DNA of 64,000 bases from JADHUC01 sp964617665 (GTDB lineage Bacteria; Planctomycetota; Planctomycetia; Pirellulales; Pirellulaceae), in contig CAZUAH010000003.1 of assembly GCA_964617665.1 (NCBI GenBank), positions 21,553 to 85,552 on the forward strand, written 5' to 3'. The notes below the pieces were generated by a model. That model was not told where the DNA came from and searched no databases. It saw only the letters and a list, made by a program, of their open reading frames with translations. The position numbers and the translations under genes are program-made. Position 1 is the first letter of the stretch; every line of letters starts with the position of its first letter. Positions 54,217 through 62,800 of this stretch are shown in pieces.

Positions 54217-55725
54217 TTACTTCTCGTCCCGGTACCACGCGGGCGTGCCGAACCAGTCGCCCATCTCCTTCTCGAACGGTGCGACGATTTCGGGCGGCTC
54301 GGGCCATTGTCCCAGATCGCCTGTTTCCGCCAGCCACGTGTCCAACGCCGCACGCAGTCGGATGAGCGCGTCGCGATGCTCCGGATCGTCTGAATCGGCC
54401 AAGTTGCGAACCTCGTGAGGATCGACCGCCGTGTCGTAGAGTTGCTCCTTGGGAAACGGCTTCATCAGATCGGCCGGCGGGCCGGTCAGTTTGCCTTCGG
54501 CATAGAGCTTGCGCATCAGCGGCTTGACGAGGAAGCATTTTTCTTTGTAGCGATTTAACGTCTGGAAGCCGGCGCCGGGAGTGAAGTTCCGAACGTAGTG
54601 ATACCGCTTGTCATGTACGGAACGGAGACGCACGACGGTTTCGTCTATCCGGTCGCGGGCACTGAACGCGTATGTCCGCGGTGGGTCGGCGCGGCTGCCA
54701 AGGAACAAGCGGCTTTGCATTCCGGCTGGCCGCGGCACGCCAGCGATCCACAGCGTTGTGGCCGTCAGATCGAGCAGGCTGATGACCTGATCGTTAACCG
54801 AGCCCGGTCGATACTGCGGCGGAGCGGGATAGTCTCTTGGCCAGTGCACGATCATCGGCACGTGCAGCCCACTGTCCCAACACCAGTGGATGCCGCGCGC
54901 ATCGAGCCGGCCGTTGTCGGCAAAGAAGATCACCGCCGTGTTGTCTGCCAGCCCGTCCTTCTTCAGTTGCTCCAGAATCCAACCCACGCGCACATCCACG
55001 CCTGTGACGGAGTTCAGGTAGCGAGCCCATTCCTGACGCGTGATCGGATGGTCCGGGTAATACGGCGGCGGCGATACGTTGTCCGGCGTGGCGACCTGCG
55101 GATGCCACTCCTCGCCTACCCATTTGACTCTTGGCTTCTCGGCCGATTTACGGTCGTAGATATCGTATTCCGCCTCGGGCGTGTTGATTTGTGCGAAGAA
55201 TGGCTGGTTGTCTTTCAGCGCCGACCAATCACCCGTCTGGTAGACCGGACCTTCGTTCACGAAGTTCAGGTCCAGCTTGCCCGTGCCGACTTCCCGATCG
55301 CCAATATGCTTGATGTTGGCGGTCGTGTAACCGGCGTCCTGCAGTTGGTGAGTCAGCGGGCGAACACCCGGTGGCAAGCGGAAATCGTCGTCCCGATGCG
55401 ACCGCATGTGATGCATGTCGGTGGACGTCTGATACATGCCTGTCATGAACGCCGAACGGCTTGGAGCACAAACTGGCGACGTGGAGAACACGTTCGTGTA
55501 ACGCACTCCGTTGGCCGCCAGCGCGTCAAGGTTCGGTGTCCGAACGTTCTCCGCGCCGTAGCATCCGAGATCCAGCGCAAAGTTCTCGCCGACAATCCAA
55601 AGGATGTTCGGAGGTTTTGGTGACGCGTCGTCAGTAGACTCCGCAGCCACGACTTCGGTGCCGAGGAGAAGCGTGGCAGCCAAGACAGCGGTCATCGCGG
55701 AGTGTCTGATCATCCATATCTTCAT
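54217..55725 (-). CDS. sulfatase (arylsulfatase type 1)
   Basis: 502 residues from the ATG at 55725. The frame is open to 55962, but the extra part is encoded by the hairpin repeat at 55832-55904 and is not real protein. A signal peptide (about 1-29, VVAAES) is followed by the sulfatase core PPNILWIVGENFALDLGCYG and the maturation motif with Cys86 (PVCAPSRSAFMTG), the residue converted to formylglycine. A later FFADNGRLDARGIHW supplies metal-binding Asp/Asn. Expected action: removal of sulfate esters from polysaccharides in the periplasm. It precedes VOC and GH127 on the same strand. Confidence 0.92.
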   Translation of the reverse strand: MKIWMIRHSAMTAVLAATLLLGTEVVAAESTDDASPKPPNILWIVGENFALDLGCYGAENVRTPNLDALAANGVRYTNVFSTSPVCAPSRSAFMTGMYQTSTDMHHMRSHRDDDFRLPPGVRPLTHQLQDAGYTTANIKHIGDREVGTGKLDLNFVNEGPVYQTGDWSALKDNQPFFAQINTPEAEYDIYDRKSAEKPRVKWVGEEWHPQVATPDNVSPPPYYPDHPITRQEWARYLNSVTGVDVRVGWILEQLKKDGLADNTAVIFFADNGRLDARGIHWCWDSGLHVPMIVHWPRDYPAPPQYRPGSVNDQVISLLDLTATTLWIAGVPRPAGMQSRLFLGSRADPPRTYAFSARDRIDETVVRLRSVHDKRYHYVRNFTPGAGFQTLNRYKEKCFLVKPLMRKLYAEGKLTGPPADLMKPFPKEQLYDTAVDPHEVRNLADSDDPEHRDALIRLRAALDTWLAETGDLGQWPEPPEIVAPFEKEMGDWFGTPAWYRDEK

Positions 55726-55831
55726 TGTGGTCTTCCTTTCGTGGTCAACAATAGATTTGTGGTCTGAGCCATGGTGGTGCAGTTCTGATGGTACAAGAGC
55801 ACATCTCGAAAAATCATGGAGCTTCGATATT

Positions 55832-55904
55832 CGGGAGGGCGAAGCTCCTGCTGAGCCGAAATTCTGCCGCCTGCGCGCGGCTCGGCAGGAGCCTCGCCCT
55901 CCCG
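55832..55904. repeat. 27-bp-arm hairpin repeat (REGEAPAEP type) between the sulfatase genes
   Basis: CGGGAGGGCGAAGCTCCTGC... at 55832-55858 pairs with 55878-55904 at 25 of 27 positions; the two differences still allow G-U pairs. The plus strand reads REGEAPAEP and the minus strand GRGSCRAA...GSAGASPSR, strings I associate with repeats mis-annotated as protein in planctomycete genomes. Confidence 0.8.
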
Positions 55905-55934
55905 GAACTTGAGTTTCGGATATGCTTGAGTCTC

Positions 55935-57302
55935 TCATTTCGGCATAACGTCCTTTGCCCAATCATCGTGGAGCTTTCGAAGGCAGGCGACGATTTCCGG
56001 TCTCTGTTTGGCGTAGTCCACGACTTCCGGCCTTTCATTCGCAAGGTTGTGCAGGGAGGCCTGCGGGCGGTCGTCTCGGCCGATCAGTTTCCAGTCGCCT
56101 TTGCGTACGGCCCAAGTCTTGTGCCATTGGAAGTGAAGCACCTCGTGTGGCGAGCCGGCAGTGTCCGAGTTGACGGCGGGTAACAGGCTGTGTCCGTCAA
56201 AGTCCACGTCGGGTCTTTTGACGCCGCATAAGTCAAGCACTGTCGGGTACCAGTCCATCGCTGTAACGATTTGGTCCCGGACTTCTCCCTGGGGCAATTT
56301 CGCGGGAAAGCTGATGATAGCGGGTACGCGAATGCCGCCTTCGAGAAACGAGCCTTTCTGGCCGATCCACTTGCCCGTATTGCCGCCTCCGTGAGCGCCG
56401 TAGAAATGGCCCTTGGGGTAACCGCTTTTGTGGTCATCCACGCGAATGCGGTTCTTGTTTTCCATCGAATGGCCGTTGTCGCTCATGAAAATGATGATAG
56501 TGTTTTCGCGAAGCTTCAATTCTTCCAGCTTGTCGACGACCTGGCCGATGAAGTGATCCGTGGTAGTCACAATAGCCGCATAGGGCCTGCGCGGTCCGGT
56601 CAGGTTCTCGTACAACTTCTCGTGTTGTTTGAGCGCCTGCTCGGGGTAGTGCGGGATATTGAACGCCACGTACAGGAAAAACGGTCGGTCTTTGTTCTCG
56701 TCGATGAACTTCAACGAACGTTCAACCATCAGCGACGGAAAATACTCGCCCTTGGCCCAGACTTCTGTGGTGCCTTCGTACAGGTCGTGGAAGCCTTGTC
56801 CGTGCAGGAAGTAGTGATTGTAGTTGTCGATGAAACCGTCTCGGATTCCGAAGAATTCGTCGAAGCCCTGCTTCTTTGGCCCAAAGTCACGATGTGAACC
56901 GAGGTGCCATTTGCCGAACAGCGCCGTGCGATAACCGGCTGGCTGAAGCGCTTCGGCCAACGTTACTTCCCCCAATGCCATGTTAATCCCGTCCGCCCCG
57001 TCCATATTCCCCTGCGTCCAGTGGTTCACCCCGCTACGTTGCGGATGACGCCCGGTCATTAGCGCTGCTCGAGCCGGGCAGCAGACCGTGTGGGCATACG
57101 CCTGCGTAAACCGCACGCCCGTGGCCGCCAGTTTGTCGATGTTGGGCGTGTGCAGATCCTTCGAGCCGTAACAGTTGGCATCCAGCGTGCCCTGGTCGTC
57201 GGTGAACAGGATGACAACGTTGGGCGGATCGGCAGCGGTCGCCGCCAGGACGGCAGATGGCCCCCAACCAACGATGGCGACGAGCAACAGCGTTCTCAAC
57301 AT
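55935..57302 (-). CDS. sulfatase (arylsulfatase A-like)
   Basis: 455 residues, AAGGAA 9 bp before the ATG, signal peptide about 1-23. The core NVVILFTDDQGTLDANCYGS supplies the first metal ligands, and the maturation site is HTVCCPARAALMTGRHPQRS with Cys74 as the residue to be oxidised (CxPxR with x = Cys75). FMSDNGHSMENK gives the later Asp-Asn pair. Full length for the family. It should desulfate glycans in the periplasm and lies 209 bp upstream of the other sulfatase, with a hairpin repeat between. Confidence 0.93.
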   Translation of the reverse strand: MLRTLLLVAIVGWGPSAVLAATAADPPNVVILFTDDQGTLDANCYGSKDLHTPNIDKLAATGVRFTQAYAHTVCCPARAALMTGRHPQRSGVNHWTQGNMDGADGINMALGEVTLAEALQPAGYRTALFGKWHLGSHRDFGPKKQGFDEFFGIRDGFIDNYNHYFLHGQGFHDLYEGTTEVWAKGEYFPSLMVERSLKFIDENKDRPFFLYVAFNIPHYPEQALKQHEKLYENLTGPRRPYAAIVTTTDHFIGQVVDKLEELKLRENTIIIFMSDNGHSMENKNRIRVDDHKSGYPKGHFYGAHGGGNTGKWIGQKGSFLEGGIRVPAIISFPAKLPQGEVRDQIVTAMDWYPTVLDLCGVKRPDVDFDGHSLLPAVNSDTAGSPHEVLHFQWHKTWAVRKGDWKLIGRDDRPQASLHNLANERPEVVDYAKQRPEIVACLRKLHDDWAKDVMPK

Positions 57303-57393
57303 GAAACGATTCCTTATGGGTTACGGATACAGTTATACTATCGTGAATGGAACAATGAGAGACCGGGCGGATCATCTTATGGGAGATCCCACA

Positions 57394-57552
57394 ATGCGAG
57401 GGTGCCTTCCTGCGAACTGGTGGCTTGTGGTTCTGGCCGCGGCGACGTTGGCTTTGGGTTAGGATCGGGCCGGACAGGAAGTGAATCACCTGGCGACTGC
57501 CGAGAAGCTGGCCCGTGCAAAGAGTTTGTTGCTTCGGGGGAACGGCAGATGA
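57394..57552 (+). pseudogene. possible 5' remnant of an exported-protein gene
   Basis: A GGGAG motif 9 bp upstream precedes MRGCLPANWWLVVLAAATLALG, a good signal peptide, but TAG follows at 57460-57462. In the same frame the sequence continues DRAGQEVNHLATAEKLARAKSLL and stops at 57550-57552. This looks like the start of an exported helical protein that has decayed. The next 60 bp are a hairpin repeat, and nothing similar continues beyond it. The remainder of the 441-bp gap 57303-57743 shows no other gene. Confidence 0.35.
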
Positions 57553-57560
57553 GAATTGAC

Positions 57561-57620
57561 CGTAGAGGGATTCGCCAGAATCCCGTCAGGACGAATGGAA
57601 TTCTGGCGAATTCCACTACG
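57561..57620. repeat. intergenic inverted repeat, 24-bp arms
   Basis: CGTAGAGGGATTCGCCAGAA... (57561-57584) pairs with 57597-57620 at 21 of 24 positions around a 12-bp loop. It is directly downstream of the decayed reading frame. Confidence 0.7.
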
Positions 57621-57743
57621 TGCAGGCAAGAACCGAATTGCCGCTCGCCCTTCGATCTTGTCGCGGAAATTGCACACTTCGCAACGCTTGCTACATCACG
57701 CGGAGCGCGATGGTTACTATAAGGCTGAACCGTGCAAGCTCAT

Positions 57744-59177
57744 TCAAAATCCAAAACCGCGCAAATCCAATTCCTGTCCCGTTTCGAGATACATCAGCGC
57801 AAAAAACAGATAGCCAACTCCGTCGACGGACTCGTACAAATGTGTGCCAGGATATCCCTGGAATAGCTTCCCGTCGTGAAGATGACCAACGGCTTCTTTC
57901 GCCAGGACGTCAGCGTGGGCGATCATATTCTCATCCTTAAGAGCACGTCCGGCTCGCACCAGAAAGTGAATGCATCTGCCGTAGTGCTCCGCATAGGCAC
58001 CCTTTCCTCCGTTTGCAGGCGTCTGGTCTGAGACGATCTTCGCCCACCGACGGATTCCCTCGTGGAAAACCTCGTCCTTTGTTCTTGAGTACAAGGTCAC
58101 GCACGCTTCGGCGACGGCCATCGGGTAGTCGTGGGTCGGCCACTGCTCTGTGGCCCAGATGTTTGCGTACTTCCCGGGCCAATAACCCTCCTTTTCTGGA
58201 GTGACTGGCTTGCCGTCGCGGACTCGAATTTGGCCAAAGTACCTCTGCGTCTCGCTGTCAAAGCCGTACTTGAGATAGGCGGCAACGCCCGCCCGTGCCA
58301 TTTCGGCGAATTCATTGTTCGACGCGTACTGGCTGGCTCGCAGAAGGGATTGGGCCCACACACCGATCTCTGTTGTGGAGACTCTTGAGTCCCAACGACC
58401 GAAGTCGGGTTCGTTCTTCGCCAGTCCAGTCGATTCGCCACGATGCGAGTGACTGTAGCGTGCGATATTCAGGGCCTGCGTGACCAGATCACGCTCCCCG
58501 GTCTTTCCGTACAGCCACGTCAGTGACTCAACCAGAATCCCTCCGGATTCAATGAAAGCGTGGCCGCGTTTCCCATCATCGTGGCGATTGAAACCGCCCG
58601 TCGTGACATCGTAGACGTGGCGACGGGCCATGGTGCGGATGTATCGAGTGCACTTCTGACGATCCTGTTGCCAGAACAGCTCCCAAGCAGGTGTAATTGG
58701 GCGCAATTCATGATGACCACCATGGAATCGCACCGTGTCGTCCGTGAACGCATCATAGTATTCGTGGTTGCCCCAGCGGAACATTCCACGTTGATCTACA
58801 CAGCGATCGAGGAAAGCGTTGACATAACGCGCGGCCAATTCCTCGTATTCGGGCTTGCCGGTCAGTCGGGAAAGTTCGCAGGCGGCAACCACCAACGGTT
58901 GATCCCAATACAGTGTCGTGCCCCGCGGAGCGCCAATTTGCCGATACACTCTTTTCGGCGCATGCGGTTTCTTCGGCGGCCGTCCTGTCCTGGTGTCAAC
59001 GACCGACATCCACATGGGTATGGCATCCGGACCGTAGATGTCCGTTCCTGTTGCCGTAAGCTCGCGAAAATGACGTTCAATGAGCCGCACATAAGGCCCC
59101 ACCTCGTCAGCCTGTTGCGTCTGACCCTGGGACGTTGCGGACCACAGGAGCATCCCGGCCACAATGAATGATGACAA
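57744..59177 (-). CDS. exported alpha/alpha-toroid protein, probable polysaccharide lyase or glycosidase
   Basis: 477 residues starting with a TTG at 59177; AGAAGAGAC precedes it. The short leader SSFIVAGMLLWSATSQGQ is signal-like. The rest is a series of paired helices with repeated aromatic/acidic motifs (YWDQPLVVAACELSRLTGKP, GMFRWGNHEYYDAFTDDTVR, RHDDGKRGHAFIESGGILVE, TEQWPTHDYPMAVAEACVTL), the pattern of six- or seven-hairpin toroids used by glycosidases and lyases. I cannot name the family. It is the most upstream gene of the minus-strand block containing the sulfatases and GH127, which supports a glycan-degrading role. The element at 59187 lies immediately upstream and could affect its promoter. 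Confidence 0.65.
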   Translation of the reverse strand: MSSFIVAGMLLWSATSQGQTQQADEVGPYVRLIERHFRELTATGTDIYGPDAIPMWMSVVDTRTGRPPKKPHAPKRVYRQIGAPRGTTLYWDQPLVVAACELSRLTGKPEYEELAARYVNAFLDRCVDQRGMFRWGNHEYYDAFTDDTVRFHGGHHELRPITPAWELFWQQDRQKCTRYIRTMARRHVYDVTTGGFNRHDDGKRGHAFIESGGILVESLTWLYGKTGERDLVTQALNIARYSHSHRGESTGLAKNEPDFGRWDSRVSTTEIGVWAQSLLRASQYASNNEFAEMARAGVAAYLKYGFDSETQRYFGQIRVRDGKPVTPEKEGYWPGKYANIWATEQWPTHDYPMAVAEACVTLYSRTKDEVFHEGIRRWAKIVSDQTPANGGKGAYAEHYGRCIHFLVRAGRALKDENMIAHADVLAKEAVGHLHDGKLFQGYPGTHLYESVDGVGYLFFALMYLETGQELDLRGFGF

Positions 59178-59186
59178 GTCTCTTCT

Positions 59187-59412
59187 TTCGACTGTTTGAG
59201 TTGGTTTTGGCCCCCTGCCAGACGAGCTGGCAGGAGCCGATGTTTGGGCAGCTAACGCGGCCGCTCACCACCTTGCTTACCTAGTCATCCCCTCTTCGCC
59301 GCCGTGGGCGGCGAAGAGGGGATGACTAGGTGTCTTAGAGAGACGTTTTCTTAGCCTTTCAAACTGGTCCACCGCCGGACGAGCCAGCAGGGGTCGAAGT
59401 CAAACAGTCGAA
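59187..59412. mobile_element. 226-bp MITE-like element with terminal inverted repeats
   Basis: Perfect 13-bp terminal inverted repeats: TTCGACTGTTTGA (59187-59199) and TCAAACAGTCGAA (59400-59412). The direct repeat CTTCT flanks both ends (59182-59186 and 59413-59417), a candidate 5-bp target duplication. Inside are an 8-bp hairpin (CCTGCCAG/CTGGCAGG, 59214-59234) and the perfect 25-bp hairpin at 59279-59331. No reading frame is plausible, so it would depend on a transposase elsewhere. It is inserted 10 bp upstream of the start of the toroid gene. Confidence 0.65.
59279..59331. repeat. perfect 25-bp-arm hairpin at the centre of the 226-bp element
   Basis: ACCTAGTCATCCCCTCTTCG... (25 bp) and its exact complement are separated only by GTG. 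The absence of any mismatch contrasts with the older, mutated hairpins in this window and suggests a recent origin or ongoing selection. Confidence 0.85.
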
Positions 59413-59803
59413 CTTCTTAGCATGGGACTCAATTCAATCCAGAAAGGCAAACTGTCATTATACGCCAGTGAGTTCGCCTACAAGTGGATCCAAGCTCCGC
59501 ACTCGTCACCCGCAACAGAATGTCGGGACGATCAGCCACATGTCGGCGATCTCACCTCGCAAAGCTCGCGAAAGAGTGTCGTCCCAAGCAGGATGACGCA
59601 CCTACTAACTTGCTCAAGTGTGCCCCACCGAATGCACGAAGCGAATTTCCGTTATCCGCTTCGGTCGTGAACACCGCCGCGCGCAAGAACCATGCGTTTC
59701 GAGCAGTCGGCGGGGGCGACCGCGCTTTAGCCGGCGCCAGAAGTGCCAGACGGGAGTTGTTTCAAAAACGATCTAGAGACGACGCAACTGGGACGGCACG
59801 ATA
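59413..59803. other. 391-bp stretch without a recognised gene
   Basis: Between the 226-bp element and the A2M gene stop I find no reading frame that looks like protein and no RNA gene. The only structure seen is a 7-bp-stem hairpin, CGAAGCG...CGCTTCG, at 59637-59663. Confidence 0.5.
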
Positions 59804-62800
59804 TCACTGCGCCTTCTGGACTTCGACACCGCGGTTGTCGCCGCGGCGCTGGGCGTCCCAGGCTTTGAAATTGCCTTCTTGGACCGCTTTGTTTTGCACA
59901 TCGATGTTCCTCAGGTAGTCGGATTGCTGGAGCTGCTTCTTGCCGCCGGCCCGTTTTCCTTTCGTCGGCTCTTGGGCAGCGGCGTTCGATTGCGGTGGCG
60001 TACCGTGCGTCTTCTGACCACGGTAGAAGGCGTATTTTCCGCCCTCGGCCCTGGCGAGGACGGTGGCGGTGCCGTTGACGCCGTCGGCTTGGAAGACGCC
60101 GCGCAGGTCGGTGTGGCCGGAGAGGAATAGGTCGTTGTTCGTGCCGACCACCTTGACCAGCACCTCCGGAATGTAGTTGCCGCCGGCGGCGAGGTCGCGG
60201 ACGTTGACGCGCACGCTGCCCTCGTCGGTGCTCTCCTGGATTTCCAACTTGAGTGGGGTGATGAGGATGAGGCCGCTGGTGTAGAGGTTGTCGCCGCGGC
60301 AGATGACGAGGTAGGCGCCCTCATCTTTGATCGGGAGTTCCGCCCTCATTGTTTTGTCGGCGAAATCTTGGCCGTCGCCGAGCGGGATGCTGAGCGAACT
60401 CTCGGGATCGATGCCGGCGAGGTCGACGGCGGTGATGTTGCTGAGGTTTTTCTCTCGGAGGTAGAGTTTCATCAGGTCGACTTTGTAGATCTCGAGTGCA
60501 GCCTCTTTGATGTTGCGGTAGTCGATTTTGATCTCGACGGCCTCGCCTGGTTTGAGGGTGGTGACCTCGCCCATGCTGATCTTCTTCTCTTTGAAGTAGT
60601 CGATGGCGTCGGCGGCGTCGGGGTAGAGCTGGCTCACTTTTTCATACCAGGTCATGGCGTCGGCGGGTTTGCCGGTGGCGTGGTAGATCTGCGCCGTGAT
60701 ATAGCGGGCGTAGTCGCGGTCTTTGCTGTCGCCATTGGCCACACTGGTGGCGCTGGTGAGGGCTTCTTTGTAGTGGCGCTGCCAGAAGTGGCCGAGGGCG
60801 GCCATGTATTCGAAGCTGGACTTGAGCTCGCTGTCGGCGTGGCGCTCGGCACCGCGACCGGCGTGCTCCACCACGTTCGCGTAGTCTTTGAGGGCGAAGT
60901 AGACGTTGGCCTCGGAGAAGGCAGCGTCGTCGGCGAGCGGGCTTTTTGGATAGAGGGTGAGGAAGCGGTGCAGCAGGTCGCGGCTGTGCTCGAGCATGGC
61001 GATCTTTTCTGGCTCGTCGCGTTCGCCGGGCTTCTCGTGGATCTCGACATCGGCCTCGTCTGGCGTCGGCTGGCGTTCGCGCAGGCGCTTTTCGCGCGCG
61101 GCGATGGCCTTCGCCTCGGGTGCCTTCTGGAATAGAGATTGGCTGAGGGCGAAAAACGCGGTGGTGACATCGGCGCTGTCGGGGTATTCGAACCAGAGTT
61201 CTTCCTGGTAGCGCACGGAGCCGAGGTATTGGCCCTGGTCTTCGAGGACGGCGCTGAGTTTGGCATCGTTGAGGAAGCTGCTTTCGATGGCGGCCTGGAA
61301 GACGAGCCAGGCGCGCTCGAACTCGCCGATCTCGCGGTAAGCGCGGCCGACCGTGAGGGTCTTGTCGAAGGGGATGACGAGTTCCGGGTGGCGCTCGCGC
61401 AGGATCTCGAACATCTCGACGATGCGCGCGTTGTCGAGCTTCTCGCGGCCGGTGTGGATCCACAGGAGCATGCGGGCGATGTCGCGCTCGAAGCGCTTGC
61501 GGTCGTCCTTGTCGGCGAACAGGGCGTCGAGGTGTTTCTGCGCTTCGTCTGTTTTGCCGTCGTCGAAGAGTTTGGTGGCGAGTTCAAAGTGTTCGGCGCC
61601 ATTCGTCTTGTAGGGGTCCTTGCTCTTGACGCCGGGCCTGAGGATCTCAAGATCTCTGGGTTTGCCGACGCGCATGCGGCCACGATCGACGGCGTCGTGG
61701 ACGATTCCCGGAAGGACGCGGTATTTGCCTGGGACATGGGCGACGAGTTCGTAGTTGATCTGGTTGAGGTGGCCGGGTGCGAAGTAAAAGCGCAATTTGG
61801 ACCCCTCGGTCTCGACTCGCTTGTAGTTGCCGGCCAGCGAACCGGCGACGAGCAGGGTGCCGGTGGGGATGTATTCTTCGTAGACGAGGTATTCTCTCTG
61901 GCGACCGTAGCTGGTGCTGTTGTGGAAGGAGATGTGGGTGCGGAAGCGCTGGCCGAGTTCGAGCGAGGTGACTGGGGAACTGCTGTAGGCTTTGAGCGGC
62001 ACGTCGCGGTAAGCGAGCTTGTCGTGGTAATAGCCTTTCTGGTCGAAGCGCGGGTAGTCGAGCGTCTCAGGGTCTTTGAGATCTGGGGAGAAGCCCGACA
62101 GGGTGGCGGCATAGCGGATCTGGCCGCGGCCGTCGATCTTGATGCGGATCTTGTTCTCGCCGGCATCGATCTGTTCCGGCGTGAGGGCGAAGGTCTGAGT
62201 GGTTTTCAGGTTCGCGGACTTGATGGTGCCGACAAGCCTGTCGTTGACCAGGAGCTGAATGGTGAAATCGTCACCGGGGCGCTCGCCCTGGTTGTAGTAT
62301 TCTGTTAGGGCGGCGACGATGGTGCCCAGCGAGCGGTTCGACTGGAGCCGGGTGGTCTGGGCGAGAAGGTGGTTGGCGACCGCTGCGGTGGTGGCGGAGT
62401 CGCGGCGCAGTTTCGCGTACGACCAGAGCGCGAGGGCGGTGGTGCCGACATCGTCACTGAGTATCGAGTGTCGGGAGTTCGACTTCCAGCGGCATTTTTC
62501 AACGAGTTTGGCGTCGAGGATCTTGAGCAGGTCCTCGGCAAAGGTGGGTCGGTCCATGCGGATGAAGGCGGCGGCCATGTAGGCAAGCGCCGTCTCGCTG
62601 AGGTTTTGGCGTTCGCGGTAGAGGCGGTTGGCGGCGGAGAAGTCGGCGCGGCCAGTCAGCGAGAGGGCGTGGACGACGAGGGCTTTACTCTCCGCGTCGT
62701 TGGAGTCGATTTTCGAGAAGGTCGTGGCGAAGAACGTCTCGGCGTTTTCGAAAGTGCTGTGGTGGACTGGGATGCCGGCGTTTTTTGCGAGTGCGAGCCC

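Noticed and set aside
55726..55962. N-terminal extension of the first sulfatase frame
   Set aside because: It is encoded by a hairpin repeat and untranslated leader; the ATG at 55725 begins a proper signal peptide.
60368..62308. Long open frames on the plus strand opposite the A2M gene (255 and 389 codons)
   Set aside because: They mirror the minus-strand gene, have repetitive Val/Glu/Gly/Asp-rich composition from GC-rich codons and contain no recognisable domain.
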